A stretch of 46,294 nt of DNA from Oscillospiraceae bacterium (GTDB lineage Bacteria; Bacillota; Clostridia; Oscillospirales; Oscillospiraceae). The notes beneath the pieces were generated by a model, which did not search any database, had not been told where the DNA came from, and was given only the letters and a program-made list of their open reading frames with translations. Within the stretch, counting starts at the first letter, position 1, and each line of letters begins with the position of its first letter. The DNA lies in contig WQXY01000018.1 in NCBI GenBank assembly GCA_009781515.1, positions 1 through 46,294 on the forward strand, read 5' to 3'. Made by a program: the position numbers and the translations under genes. Below, piece after piece: positions 25,226 to 35,172 of this stretch.

Positions 25226-28200
25226 ATGCGTTATACACTTACAGATAAAGCTATTGCCATACTTCTTTCATTTGTTTTGTTTATAGGGTCTGCTTCGGGA
25301 TTTATGACGGGTTTTGATGAGCAGGAAAATACAACCGAACAACCATTGGCACAAAATGAGTTTATGCCGTTTAATGCGACATCGTACACCCTAACAGTGT
25401 ACATAAATAGTGGGAATGGTTCTTTGTTAGCTAATGGGAATATCGCGTTCCCGATATGGTTGTTGGAGCCTACACCTACGTCACTATTAGCAGATACTCT
25501 TGTAACGTTCGCAGCAAATCCGTCTCCAGGTCTTGGCACAAAGTGGACGATTATAGGAGGTAGCTTTGCAAGTGGCGGTGAAGACGGCAATAACTCTGCA
25601 ACACTAAATATGACAGGGAATATTACAGTATATGTAGATTTTGCACTTCTTACTTCAAAGCTGTTTTTTGACGATACCGACAAAATAATCACAGCAACGG
25701 CAGGTGCAACGACGTATGACCCCGGAGATGATGTCTTGGCAGGGACAAACATTACTTTCTCGGCGCCTGCTCCGGGGGGCAACTTTTTCGTTAGGTGGTT
25801 TGCTCATAAAGGGACGACACCGACAGACGTTAACCCGGGAGTTATAGGAGATGGAAATACTGTCAGTTTTTTAATGCCTGCAAATGATGTCTTTGTTGAG
25901 AGGCGACTTATACCGGGTCGCACGGTGAGTTATGGAGTTGTCGGTACTCATAGTGGGGGAATATCTGCAAAACTCGCCAATGATACACAAATAACAAGTG
26001 GTGCGGTAATAGAAGACGGCTCCACAGTCGTTTTCACAGCGTCGCTACCAACCGCCCCCGGGTTCTATCGTGTTGCACAGTGGACAGTTGGCGGAACACC
26101 TCAAGAAGCAGATGCATCATCCGGTGGTTTGGTACTGACACTAAGTAACATTAACAGCAATACAGATGTGCGTGTGCGTTTTGAACGGATAAACTTAAAT
26201 CTGTCTTCTGAAATTGTGACAATTAGCACACTCGGAACAATAACGATAAATGTCACGTTGACAGGGGATGTTACAATCGGGACAATCACACCCGCAGGCA
26301 CATTAACTGCTGTGCCTGCTTCTGCTTTGCCTACAGGTTTGACAGTTACGCCAAGCGGAAACAATACAATACTTGTTCAAAGCACATCATACCTGACAGA
26401 TGCTGATAATACTGAGGGAAGTCCGCATGAAGTAACTATCAGCCTTGACGGAGTGGATAAAACGCTGTTAATACATATAGACCTGCCGTTTTTAGAAATC
26501 ATACCACCCGCTAAAATTGATATTACCAACACAGCACTTAGTGACAGCTTTATTTTAAGCACTAATGTATCAGAAACTATTTCAATCGGTGATATTACAT
26601 TTACACCCGCACTACCGACTGAATTGACAGCTTTGATAGAACCTGTTATTGCTCAAAGTCATCAATTCAAAATAACAATCAGTGGCAGTCGTACAGCGCC
26701 GGTAACAATAACTGACAGAGAGGTAACGGTATCTGTCGGTGGATTTGAAGATGTATTTGTGCTTAACGTAAAAATTACACCGCCGCCGCAGATTACTTCG
26801 ATTACACCGACTGCGCCGACCGTAACAGCGTTTGCAAATGTCAGCGTGCACGGCAGCGGAGCACCGGTTAATGCAGTTTTTAATGTTAGCGGTACGAATT
26901 TCTCGGATAATGTAGATGAAGTAAAAGCGTCAATCCGTGCTCAGTTTCTTAGTGTGCCCGCATGGATTACTGCAGGAAGTATTAATGTAGAAGTAACAGG
27001 CAACAACACGGCTACTGTTACCATTGCGCTGACGGTACCCTTAAATAATCCGGGAACATTACGTAGCGGTACGGTTACAATCGGCACAGACCCCGCGATT
27101 TCTTCGGGAATTACAGGCACGCTCTCCGTGTCTCAAGTTGGTCCAATATCGCTTTCCCCAACAACTGTGAGCGTCACAGAGGCAAATAATACAACTAATC
27201 CGGGAGAAGTGGCAGTGGCAGGCTCGGGGACTATAACTCTTGTGAGAAATGATACAGGACATGGAACTTTTACAGAAAATGTTCATATTTCGTTTTCAAC
27301 AAATGCCGACGAAAACAAAATAATTATAACAACCACCCGTCCTGCGGTTGATATTGTAGGCAGAAGCTTTACGGTTACGTTTACCCGCGACGGCATATCT
27401 GCAACACTTACAATAAATGTAAGCATAAAGGCACTTGACATGCCGAGTGTAACATGGCCGACAGGTTTTTCAGCAACATACGGGCAAACGCTTTCAAGTG
27501 TATCAACAGCCGGAACAACAACCGCCGGCTCGGCAGTTTTTGAAAGCACTCCCGTGCCCGGAACATTCGTCTGGTCGGTGGTTGCAGCGGCTCCCGATAC
27601 TCGTGTCGGAAATGCAGGCACACAATCACACAGCATGACCTTTATTCCGACTGATGAAACTACATATGCCAGAGTTACAACAACGGGCGCATCGGGGTTT
27701 GAGCTGCGGTCAGTAGCTGTCGCAAAGGCAAACCCAAGCGTAACATGGCCGACAGGTTTAACGTTAACATACGAGGATACGCTTTCCCAAGCGGCTGCAC
27801 TCGGCATAGCAGGCTCTGCAACGTTTAACGGTATGGCTGTCAGCGGTACATTTACGTTTACAAGAGGTGATGCGGCAACATTCAAACCGACAGTAGCACA
27901 AAGCGGTTCATATGAAATGATTTTTACACCGACGGGCACAGATGCGATTACAGGTGATTTAGCGGCAAACTTTAATACAGCTACGACAAATGTGCCTGTC
28001 ACCGTCCTCAAGAAAAATCAGGATGCACCCGCTGCCCCGACAGCAAACGCTTCTCTCACAACGGCAGTGAGCATAACTTTGTATAATATTACAGATGCAC
28101 AGTTTATTATGCGAACGTCAAATACACCACCGTCAAGTGAGGCAGATTGGGCTGACGCACAATCAATCCTTACATTCCTTACGTTTGATAACTTATCACC

Positions 28201-31200
28201 GCACACACCATACTACTTCTTTGCAAGGTTGCCGGGTGATGATAACCATAATGCATCTTCGTCAAGTCCGAGCAGAGAGGTTTGGACACTAAAAGCTGCG
28301 CTCGACGGAACTCTTGCAATTTCCGGAAGTGCTGTATATCGCGAGACGCTGACAGCAGATATAAGCGGACTTTTTGCCGACCCGCCGGGCGCCCCCGAGG
28401 GACATAGTGTTTTATACGGTTTTACCTACCAGTGGAACAGAAACGACATACCAATAACAGGTGCAACAAATTCCACATATACCCTCACAGCTGCTGATAT
28501 AGAAGCGACAATAAGCGTTACGGTCGGCACAGAAAACACAAACAACGAGCTAACTTCGCCCGCGACGGCAGAGGTGGCAAGAAGAACACCTGTGCTTGCT
28601 GACTTGAGCTATACTCCAACTTCCGTACCATATAACAAGAGTCAGCAGCAGGCTACCGTGACAGGTGCTGCAGGGATTGGCGGAATTACTGTTGAGTATA
28701 GTGAAAACGGAACAACATGGAGCAGCACAGCTCCGACAAATGCCGGAAATTATCAAATCAGAGCACAGATAGAACAGGGCGCGCGATATACTGCGGCAAC
28801 TGTTTCGCTCGACAGCCTGTTTATTATAACCAAAATAGAGCCAAAGGCGGCAGAGCTGACAGCCACTATGCCCGGTGTCACTATTTCGTGGCAGGAGGGT
28901 TTCTTGACTACGCCCCCCGTTGCCGAAGTCGTCGCTGCTTCCGGTGTAGAGCGATTGGGAAGTATCACGGTTTTGTACAGCCTCAACGGCGATGCGCTCA
29001 CAGAAACTCCGCCTGTGTCGACGGGTACAATAAGAGTGTATGCAAATATAGCAGAGGGTGGTAACTACACCGCAGCAACGGCTATTTATGTGGGGACATA
29101 TACAATTACAGGAATAGATATTCCCGGTGTTACTGCGCAGGGAGTTGATGTTACATACGACGGGGACTATCATAGTATATCGGTAAGTATAGCTGCCGGA
29201 GGCGGCGAAATACATTACAGCACAGTAGCCGGAGGGGGCGAGGGAGGTCCGTGGACACAGGTCAATCCGCAGTTTAGAAACGTAACAACGGACACAAAAG
29301 TATTTTATAGGATAACACGCCCGGGTACAGGATATTATCCGTATTTTGGTGAAGTAACCGTGACCATTGAAGCTATCGAGCTAACATGGAGCACAGGGAG
29401 CACGGTAAATAATAAACCTTATGACGGAAAGTCAGATGCAACGGTACTTATAACCCCGACACTGTTAGGAATAATTGAAGATGATGATGTTACAGTGGTC
29501 GCAGGCACAGTAAGTTTTGATAGAATAAACGTCGAAGACGGTATAGGGATTACTGCTGCAAGTTGGGGCGTAGAGGGCGAGGACATAGGAAACTACATAG
29601 CGCCAACAGCCGAGCCGCTCTTTGAAAATGCAAACATCACACCGCGTCAGCTCACATGGAGCACAGGAAATACGGTAAATGATAAGCCTTATGACGGAAC
29701 GAACTCAGCAACAGTGCTTAGCGCTCCGACGCTGGTGGGGGTAGTTGAGGGTGATGATATCACGGTAGCCACCGGCACAGTAAACTTTGAGAGCATAAAC
29801 GCCGAGGACGGTATAGAGATTACAGCGGCAGATTGGGGTGTCGATTGGGGCATCAGCGGTGACGGCAACTATACCGCGCCCTCACAGCAGCCCGTGTTTG
29901 CGCTTGCAAATATTACAAAAGTTACATTAACACCCATACTTGATGTCTCGGATGTTACAGGTAGAGAGTATAACGGCGAGACCACAATTACAGGGGCACA
30001 GCCGACTATTTCACTTGAGGGCGCCGTAGGCGATGAAGAGCCCGAAGTGACGGCTTCGTTTGCTTTTGTTGATATGAATGCAGGAACAAACAAGAATGTG
30101 ATAGCAACAGATATTACACTGACCGAAGACTGGGAAGTTAATTACGAACTGTCGGAAGATGAGCTTACGGAAGAAAGCGACGCAGAGATTACTTCGTTGC
30201 AGCTGTCTTGGTCTGTCGGCAGCGCAAATGATAAAATATATGACGGTAACAAAAATGCAACAGTAGCGCTCGCGCCAACACTTATTGGTGTTTTACCGAT
30301 TGATATCGAGAAGATTACGGTAAGAGCAGGAAGCGTTTTGTTTGACAGCTCTGATGTGGGAGAGGATGTTGAAATAACAGCGTTAGAGTGGGGTATTAAC
30401 GGTAATGAAAATTACGATGCGCCTGTGGAAGAGCCGCTGTTTGGCACGGCAAATATTGACCCGCGACCACTAACGGGCAATGTCGCTATTATTGTCACAG
30501 ATACCGACCCGATTGACGGGCGGATAGCTGAGGGCAGTATTTTGACGGCAGACTTGACAAGCGTTATTGGTGTTCCCGCAGGTGCAAAAATTACAGAAGT
30601 TGACCTCATCTTCGCGTGGTATAGAGACGGTTTGTTAATAGATGACGCGACAGGTAATACTTATATAATAGGTGCGCCGGAGCAAGACCCCGAAAATTCA
30701 AGTATCACGGTCAAAATAACAGGCATTGATAATTACACGGGAACTCTCGAAAGCAGAGCTGAAACAGTGGGGCAAATTCCAACACCGCTTATGCCGTCGG
30801 AGATTTTATCAATATCGCCCTGCCTTGAAACAGCACAGATATTTGAAAATATATCGGAAGAGGGTATAATCTACACGGCAAAGTTTGATGTAATAGGCAT
30901 AAATCTAACACAGGAGCTGCTTGAAGAAGCAAATGTATTTGGTATTACAGAGTTTCCCGCATGGTTATTGCCGAGTAATCTTCAAGTTGAATTTGTAAGC
31001 GACGAGAGCGCAACAGTCACAGTAACCTTGAGCATCGGTGTAAACACAGGGGAACAGCGCTCGGGCACTGTTGGTATCGGCAACACAATCACCGAAGAAA
31101 TAACAGGTTCGCTTTTAGTATCGCAAGCGGCGGCGACGCTACCGCCTGTAACATATCAAGTGATAATACTCAACTCACCTACAGGAGTTACTGCTCCGAC

Positions 31201-31801
31201 GGGTCAATCTGACCCTGTTCGTGTGTTTGAACCCCGTATGCCCGTTACGCTTGATGCGGGTATTGCCGACGGCTATTCATTTGAAAACTGGAGCACAAAC
31301 TCACAGGGAGTGGAATTTGAAGATGAAAACGAAGCTGTTACAAGTTTTGTTATGCCCGATAATGATGTAATTATAACCGCAAATTGGAAAGAATTTGAAG
31401 AAGAGCCGCCCGAGCAATCCCCCGAACCGCCGACGGAGGAGTTGCCGCCGACGGAAGAGCCGCCAACCCCCGAGCCGACCCCCGAAACCCCGTCGCCGAC
31501 TGAACCCCCGGCGACACCATCGCCCTCGCCCGAACCCGATGATAATACTCCGCATACGCCCGTGCGTCCGCCCGTGCGTCCGCCCGATGACGGCGAGCCG
31601 CCTGAGCCGCCGCCGGATGTTACTGTACCCCCGTTCAAAGAACCCGAAAGTGGAGCAGGGCTTGGAGCGTGGCTTAGGAGCAATTTATGGTGGATAATAC
31701 TATCATTTGGAGCATTGGTCGTGGTTGGAGCAGTGTTTATGGCTCTACGGCAAAAAACTATGAAGAGAAAAGTGATGAAATTGACGTCGCCAAGCAAGTA
31801 A
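25226..31801 (+). CDS. Giant cell-surface protein with YDG, MBG-like and bacterial-repeat modules
   Basis: 2191 residues; AAAGGAG precedes the ATG by 10 nt. A signal peptide (about 1-27) opens it. From about 50 on come beta-rich modules: several Ig/BACON-like units (about 320-720), MBG-like units with VTWPTG and TYGQTLS or TYEDTLS (about 735-930), an Fn3-like stretch, a TYTLTAADI module near 1085, four YDG repeats of about 90 residues (1390-1745), and an InlB/Flg_new-type repeat with GYSFENW (about 1990-2060). A Pro/Glu-rich stalk (2057-2140) and a final membrane helix (about 2152-2174) with a basic tail anchor it. There is no LPXTG. An adhesin or surface layer component is inferred. Confidence 0.85.
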   Translation: MRYTLTDKAIAILLSFVLFIGSASGFMTGFDEQENTTEQPLAQNEFMPFNATSYTLTVYINSGNGSLLANGNIAFPIWLLEPTPTSLLADTLVTFAANPSPGLGTKWTIIGGSFASGGEDGNNSATLNMTGNITVYVDFALLTSKLFFDDTDKIITATAGATTYDPGDDVLAGTNITFSAPAPGGNFFVRWFAHKGTTPTDVNPGVIGDGNTVSFLMPANDVFVERRLIPGRTVSYGVVGTHSGGISAKLANDTQITSGAVIEDGSTVVFTASLPTAPGFYRVAQWTVGGTPQEADASSGGLVLTLSNINSNTDVRVRFERINLNLSSEIVTISTLGTITINVTLTGDVTIGTITPAGTLTAVPASALPTGLTVTPSGNNTILVQSTSYLTDADNTEGSPHEVTISLDGVDKTLLIHIDLPFLEIIPPAKIDITNTALSDSFILSTNVSETISIGDITFTPALPTELTALIEPVIAQSHQFKITISGSRTAPVTITDREVTVSVGGFEDVFVLNVKITPPPQITSITPTAPTVTAFANVSVHGSGAPVNAVFNVSGTNFSDNVDEVKASIRAQFLSVPAWITAGSINVEVTGNNTATVTIALTVPLNNPGTLRSGTVTIGTDPAISSGITGTLSVSQVGPISLSPTTVSVTEANNTTNPGEVAVAGSGTITLVRNDTGHGTFTENVHISFSTNADENKIIITTTRPAVDIVGRSFTVTFTRDGISATLTINVSIKALDMPSVTWPTGFSATYGQTLSSVSTAGTTTAGSAVFESTPVPGTFVWSVVAAAPDTRVGNAGTQSHSMTFIPTDETTYARVTTTGASGFELRSVAVAKANPSVTWPTGLTLTYEDTLSQAAALGIAGSATFNGMAVSGTFTFTRGDAATFKPTVAQSGSYEMIFTPTGTDAITGDLAANFNTATTNVPVTVLKKNQDAPAAPTANASLTTAVSITLYNITDAQFIMRTSNTPPSSEADWADAQSILTFLTFDNLSPHTPYYFFARLPGDDNHNASSSSPSREVWTLKAALDGTLAISGSAVYRETLTADISGLFADPPGAPEGHSVLYGFTYQWNRNDIPITGATNSTYTLTAADIEATISVTVGTENTNNELTSPATAEVARRTPVLADLSYTPTSVPYNKSQQQATVTGAAGIGGITVEYSENGTTWSSTAPTNAGNYQIRAQIEQGARYTAATVSLDSLFIITKIEPKAAELTATMPGVTISWQEGFLTTPPVAEVVAASGVERLGSITVLYSLNGDALTETPPVSTGTIRVYANIAEGGNYTAATAIYVGTYTITGIDIPGVTAQGVDVTYDGDYHSISVSIAAGGGEIHYSTVAGGGEGGPWTQVNPQFRNVTTDTKVFYRITRPGTGYYPYFGEVTVTIEAIELTWSTGSTVNNKPYDGKSDATVLITPTLLGIIEDDDVTVVAGTVSFDRINVEDGIGITAASWGVEGEDIGNYIAPTAEPLFENANITPRQLTWSTGNTVNDKPYDGTNSATVLSAPTLVGVVEGDDITVATGTVNFESINAEDGIEITAADWGVDWGISGDGNYTAPSQQPVFALANITKVTLTPILDVSDVTGREYNGETTITGAQPTISLEGAVGDEEPEVTASFAFVDMNAGTNKNVIATDITLTEDWEVNYELSEDELTEESDAEITSLQLSWSVGSANDKIYDGNKNATVALAPTLIGVLPIDIEKITVRAGSVLFDSSDVGEDVEITALEWGINGNENYDAPVEEPLFGTANIDPRPLTGNVAIIVTDTDPIDGRIAEGSILTADLTSVIGVPAGAKITEVDLIFAWYRDGLLIDDATGNTYIIGAPEQDPENSSITVKITGIDNYTGTLESRAETVGQIPTPLMPSEILSISPCLETAQIFENISEEGIIYTAKFDVIGINLTQELLEEANVFGITEFPAWLLPSNLQVEFVSDESATVTVTLSIGVNTGEQRSGTVGIGNTITEEITGSLLVSQAAATLPPVTYQVIILNSPTGVTAPTGQSDPVRVFEPRMPVTLDAGIADGYSFENWSTNSQGVEFEDENEAVTSFVMPDNDVIITANWKEFEEEPPEQSPEPPTEELPPTEEPPTPEPTPETPSPTEPPATPSPSPEPDDNTPHTPVRPPVRPPDDGEPPEPPPDVTVPPFKEPESGAGLGAWLRSNLWWIILSFGALVVVGAVFMALRQKTMKRKVMKLTSPSK
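29381..30470 (+). repeat. Four tandem YDG-type repeats in the giant protein
   Basis: Each about 270 bp (90 residues). Key residues: PYDGKSDATV, PYDGTNSATV, EYNGETTIT and IYDGNKNATV. The first two are close in DNA sequence (ATGGAGCACAGG at 29386 and 29656, exactly 270 bp apart). The third and fourth have diverged. Recent duplication of the first two is indicated. Confidence 0.75.
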
Positions 31802-31813
31802 GGAAAACAAGGA

Positions 31814-32293
31814 ATGAGAAATTATGTCTTAACCGAACGCGGAAAATTCTTGGTTGTAACAATTGTTGCATTTTTTCTTATTGTTTTGTCATTGGTTCTT
31901 GCTGTTTTATCGCTACTGAGGGAAGCTCCCGAGCTGCCTCCCGAAAACAACCAAAACGGAACAGATGTGACAGACCCGTCGTCTAATCTTGTTGATTTTA
32001 ATTTGAATGCCGGTGTGATGACGTTTTTATTTTCACCCGGGCAGCAGTCGGCTCTTGACGAAAATATTATTTCTTTAATCGCAGAGCTATTAAACTCACC
32101 GCAAAACACAGCAGAGGCAAAAATTGCAGTTGAAATACCACAACTGGGTGACGAAAATACGGCAGTAATCACAAATGCAGTGATTGCTGCCTTAGAGGCG
32201 CTTGAAGTGTCAATTAATGACATTACTTTCTTTGTGTATATGATAGAAACAAAAACGGAAGATTACGAAATCAACATATCGTTTCGAGATTGA
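31814..32293 (+). CDS. Small single-pass membrane protein, function unknown
   Basis: 159 residues. It starts 12 bp after the giant protein's stop, with AAGGA spaced before the ATG, so it is co-transcribed. A short cytoplasmic N-terminus (TERGKF) leads into one hydrophobic helix (about 12-36), then an acidic external part that seems alpha/beta. No known domain recognised. Position suggests a role in the export or anchoring of the giant protein. Confidence 0.7.
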   Translation: MRNYVLTERGKFLVVTIVAFFLIVLSLVLAVLSLLREAPELPPENNQNGTDVTDPSSNLVDFNLNAGVMTFLFSPGQQSALDENIISLIAELLNSPQNTAEAKIAVEIPQLGDENTAVITNAVIAALEALEVSINDITFFVYMIETKTEDYEINISFRD

Positions 32294-32295
32294 GT

Positions 32296-32334
32296 TGACA
32301 AACCCCTCCCCCTCGCAGGGATTGCGTCCCCTTG
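32296..32334 (-). repeat. G-rich dispersed repeat, copy 3, interrupted
   Basis: Read on the minus strand it begins CAAGGGGACG and ends GGGGTTTGTCA, matching copy 1 at both flanks, with 18-19 extra bases (including CCCTGCGAGGG) between. It directly abuts the stop codon of the CDF-like gene and lies in the 41-bp gap between convergent genes. Confidence 0.6.
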
Positions 32335-33222
32335 TTATTCGCCGATGACAAATGAGGTTATGCTGTCGGGGAGAACCTCTTTTACTGCAAGCTCAAACTC
32401 CTTATACACCTCATAAATTTCGCTGTACCTCTTATCGTCGTCAAATGTTACCAACAAATCAATAAAGACAGTATGACTGGAACGCCTTGTACGCACACCC
32501 TTAAACTCATCAATGTCGCTCCATATTTTTGTTACGCAATTTATTATTTGCAGCTGCGTTTCTTCATCGAGTGTTTTATCAAGCAGATTTGACATGGAGC
32601 TGCGTATTTGCTTTACATTTAAGAACGCAACATATATTACACATAAAATACATACCACAGGCTCAAAGTATACGATAAGCGGCTGTGCTCTGAAAATGTA
32701 CGCAACGGCAACGGTTATAAGCACGACCAAATCTGTTAAAAGGTCTTTTTTCAAAAATATCAAAGCTGAGCGCACCATAGGGCTGTCGCTCATTTTTACG
32801 ACTTTATTTTGCTTGTAGAGAAGATATATATCAAAGATGACATTGATGACTTTTATTATGACAGCCAAAATAAGCAAATCAGACGGGCTGCTCGGGTTGA
32901 TAATCGCATTTATTGAGCCTGCAAGGATTGCGGCAAGTCCGATAAATAAAATCGAAGCTGAAATAAAGCTGCCGAATGCGTCAATTTTCCCCATGCCGTA
33001 ATCATACTTAAAGCTGGGGTCGCCCTGCATCTTTTTCGAGAGCTTATATGTAAGTGTGCCTTGAATGACATTTGCAATGGACTCAAATGTGTCCAAAGCC
33101 ATTATGACAGAACCGCTGAGAAATGTCATAACGGTTAGAGCAATAACATTTGGCAGCTCGGATATAATAGTTATGACAGATACCTTTTGCTGCGACTTAT
33201 ACGCGTCGTTTTGATTGTCCAC
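32335..33222 (-). CDS. CDF-family-like cation transporter, metal site altered
   Basis: 295 residues from a GTG with AGGTGAT upstream, 4 bp behind the phosphatase gene. Membrane segments (about 15-210) and a C-terminal cytoplasmic ferredoxin-like domain give the CDF layout, with YDYGMGKIDAFGSF after helix 2 as in many CDF proteins. The usual metal ligands are changed: helix 2 has LDTFESIAN rather than D-x-x-x-D, and helix 5 has FLKKDLLTD without the usual His. Zinc, manganese or iron efflux is the family role, but metal choice here is doubtful. Last gene of a leftward operon of four. Confidence 0.78.
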   Translation of the reverse strand: MDNQNDAYKSQQKVSVITIISELPNVIALTVMTFLSGSVIMALDTFESIANVIQGTLTYKLSKKMQGDPSFKYDYGMGKIDAFGSFISASILFIGLAAILAGSINAIINPSSPSDLLILAVIIKVINVIFDIYLLYKQNKVVKMSDSPMVRSALIFLKKDLLTDLVVLITVAVAYIFRAQPLIVYFEPVVCILCVIYVAFLNVKQIRSSMSNLLDKTLDEETQLQIINCVTKIWSDIDEFKGVRTRRSSHTVFIDLLVTFDDDKRYSEIYEVYKEFELAVKEVLPDSITSFVIGE

Positions 33223-33226
33223 TTAA

Positions 33227-34822
33227 TCACCTGCTAAGCTCAAAAGCGAGCATTGTTATATCGTCGGCTTGGTCTGCGCCGTTTGCGAAAATATCCACTT
33301 CTTTTTTTACCGCGGAAATAAATTCCTCTGCCGAGCCACTTGAATTTTTATTTGCCGTTTCAAGAAGCCGCTCGCCGGTAAAAAGCCGCCTGCCCTTATC
33401 TGCTGCTTCCGTAACACCGTCGGTATACAAAAATAACATATCCCCGGCTTTTAGTAAAACTTCCCCTTGCGAATATTGCATATCTTCCATGTATGCAAGC
33501 ATAAGACACGGATCCGGCTCCATAAACCGATAGTGACCGTTTTGTTTAATAAGCGGCGGGTTATGCCCTGCGTTTACATAGGTCAAGCGTCCTGAGGGAA
33601 TGTCGATATATGCCATAAATGCCGTAACAAACATTCCTGCATCGTTATTTTCGCAAAGCAGATTATTTACCGCTTCAAAAACGTCTTTTGGTGAGCTGCC
33701 GTCCAAAGCGGCTTTTTTTATGAGCGTTTTCGCAATGACCATAAAGAGCGCTGCGGGGATACCCTTGTCTGAAACATCTGCAATAACCACAGCAAGAGTA
33801 TTCTCGTCGATTAAGAAAAAATCGTAGAAATCGCCGCCAACTTCCCGTGCGGGAAACATAGCAGCGTAAATATCAAAATCACCCCGCCCGGGAAATGCAG
33901 GAAAAGTACAAGGCAGCATACTTGCTTGAATTTGCGTTGCGACATCAAGCTCGGTGGCTATGCGCTCGCGGTCTGCAGTGACTGTGGCAAGATTTTCCAT
34001 ATAGTAGCGAATGTCCCTAACCATACGGTTAAAGCTCTCTGCTATGGTTTGAAATTCGTCGCCGGTTTCGGGCAGTTCTATAGCATCTAATTTTCCGTCA
34101 TCGGGGTCAAAGCAGTCCATATGCTCTGAGAGTTTCATGGTGGGAGTGACAATTTGCTTACCTGCATTAAAACGCAGTATATATAAGAGTATTGCAAGAA
34201 CCGCAATCGTCATAAAAAGCATTTGCAAAGATTGCATTACAATTTCGCCGATTATACGGTTCATCGAAATATCAGCACCCATAACCGCAGTGACCGAGCC
34301 GTCGGAGGCGAAAATCGGTACATATGCGGAAACAAGCCAACCGTAATAAGTGAGTGAAACAATTGAACGCTCTTCAATGTTTCCCGTGCGGTATGCCTCT
34401 ACTCCCATGGTAAAAGCGGCAGACTCCGAGTCTAATAAAACTTCACCCAAATCACCGACAAGCGCGGGGTCATTACCCTCGGTAAAAATATCAAAAATAT
34501 ATAAAACGGAGTCGGTTTCAAATTCCGGCACAACGACATAAAGATATGTAATATCAAGAGCTGATTTTATTTCTTTTAACGCAGCGTATGTTTCAAGGTA
34601 TTCATCATTTTTTCCGCTCTCGAGAAAGCCTGCAACAGTGTCGCCGTTTACGAGCATTCGTGCGGTTTTTGCGGAAGCAAAAGCATGTCTTGAATACTGT
34701 GCAGACACATGTGTGTAGCTTATAAGAAAGACCCCTATACCTACAAACAGGGATAAGAATATCCCCATTACGATAATCGCAACGGTTATTTTACTTTTTA
34801 TGCCCCGTTTTTTTCTTTTCAT
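33227..34822 (-). CDS. SpoIIE-type serine phosphatase with membrane sensor and HAMP
   Basis: 531 residues from the ATG at 34822; a TTG four codons earlier is possible. A first helix (about 14-37), a Cache-like external domain (about 40-185), a second helix, then HAMP (about 225-275), and the PP2C domain (about 295-530). Metal-binding Asp residues lie in REVGGDFYDFF and IADVSDKG, and in YTDGVTEA near the end. Such RsbU/SpoIIE enzymes dephosphorylate STAS proteins, and one is encoded just upstream. A partner-switching kinase (RsbW-like) is not in the window. The sensed signal is unknown; a sugar handled by the co-encoded symporter is a possibility. Confidence 0.92.
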   Translation of the reverse strand: MKRKKRGIKSKITVAIIVMGIFLSLFVGIGVFLISYTHVSAQYSRHAFASAKTARMLVNGDTVAGFLESGKNDEYLETYAALKEIKSALDITYLYVVVPEFETDSVLYIFDIFTEGNDPALVGDLGEVLLDSESAAFTMGVEAYRTGNIEERSIVSLTYYGWLVSAYVPIFASDGSVTAVMGADISMNRIIGEIVMQSLQMLFMTIAVLAILLYILRFNAGKQIVTPTMKLSEHMDCFDPDDGKLDAIELPETGDEFQTIAESFNRMVRDIRYYMENLATVTADRERIATELDVATQIQASMLPCTFPAFPGRGDFDIYAAMFPAREVGGDFYDFFLIDENTLAVVIADVSDKGIPAALFMVIAKTLIKKAALDGSSPKDVFEAVNNLLCENNDAGMFVTAFMAYIDIPSGRLTYVNAGHNPPLIKQNGHYRFMEPDPCLMLAYMEDMQYSQGEVLLKAGDMLFLYTDGVTEAADKGRRLFTGERLLETANKNSSGSAEEFISAVKKEVDIFANGADQADDITMLAFELSR

Positions 34823-34849
34823 CAGCTTTTCCAAGCCCCCGCAAATAAG

Positions 34850-35149
34850 TTAAACAATGTTAAATATTTTTGAAACACCGGTAAAATCAAACACTTCCAT
34901 TACCCCCGGGGATACATTTTCAAAAGTCATCTTTATCTCTGATTTTTGAAAGGTTTTTTGTGCCTGCAACAGAACACGAAGCCCCGCAGAAGAAACTAAT
35001 GCAGTGTTTGAAAAGTCAAGTTCTACATTTTTTGTCGCCGAAATTACGTCAGTCAGGATGTTTTTTAGAAACGGGGATGTCAAAACGTCGAGGTGCTCAG
35101 GAATGGCAATAACGGTTGTGTCGCCGTCTTGTGTCACAGAAATATCCAT
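34850..35149 (-). CDS. STAS domain anti-anti-sigma-like protein
   Basis: 99 residues, the full length of a stand-alone STAS domain of the SpoIIAA/RsbV type. The stretch LDFSNTALVSSAGLRVLL contains the usual phosphorylation site, Ser in SSAG. GGAAAGGGTAAATACT precedes the ATG. It is the presumed substrate of the phosphatase encoded 27 bp downstream, and would release a sigma factor or other target when unphosphorylated. Gene order with a sugar symporter is unusual. Confidence 0.92.
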   Translation of the reverse strand: MDISVTQDGDTTVIAIPEHLDVLTSPFLKNILTDVISATKNVELDFSNTALVSSAGLRVLLQAQKTFQKSEIKMTFENVSPGVMEVFDFTGVSKIFNIV

Positions 35150-35172
35150 AGTATTTACCCTTTCCGATTAGT

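Noticed and set aside
27283-29215. Long leftward frames inside the giant surface protein gene
   Set aside because: The rightward frame is continuous for 6.6 kb with promoter, ribosome site and signal peptide; the opposite frames follow from its codon bias.
29381-30470. CRISPR-like array suggested by periodic repeats
   Set aside because: The units are 270 bp, coding and diverged; there are no short identical repeats with unique spacers and no cas genes.
31395-31697. Arg/Pro-rich frame in the stalk region
   Set aside because: It is the shifted reading of the Pro/Glu-rich stalk and has no independent start signal.
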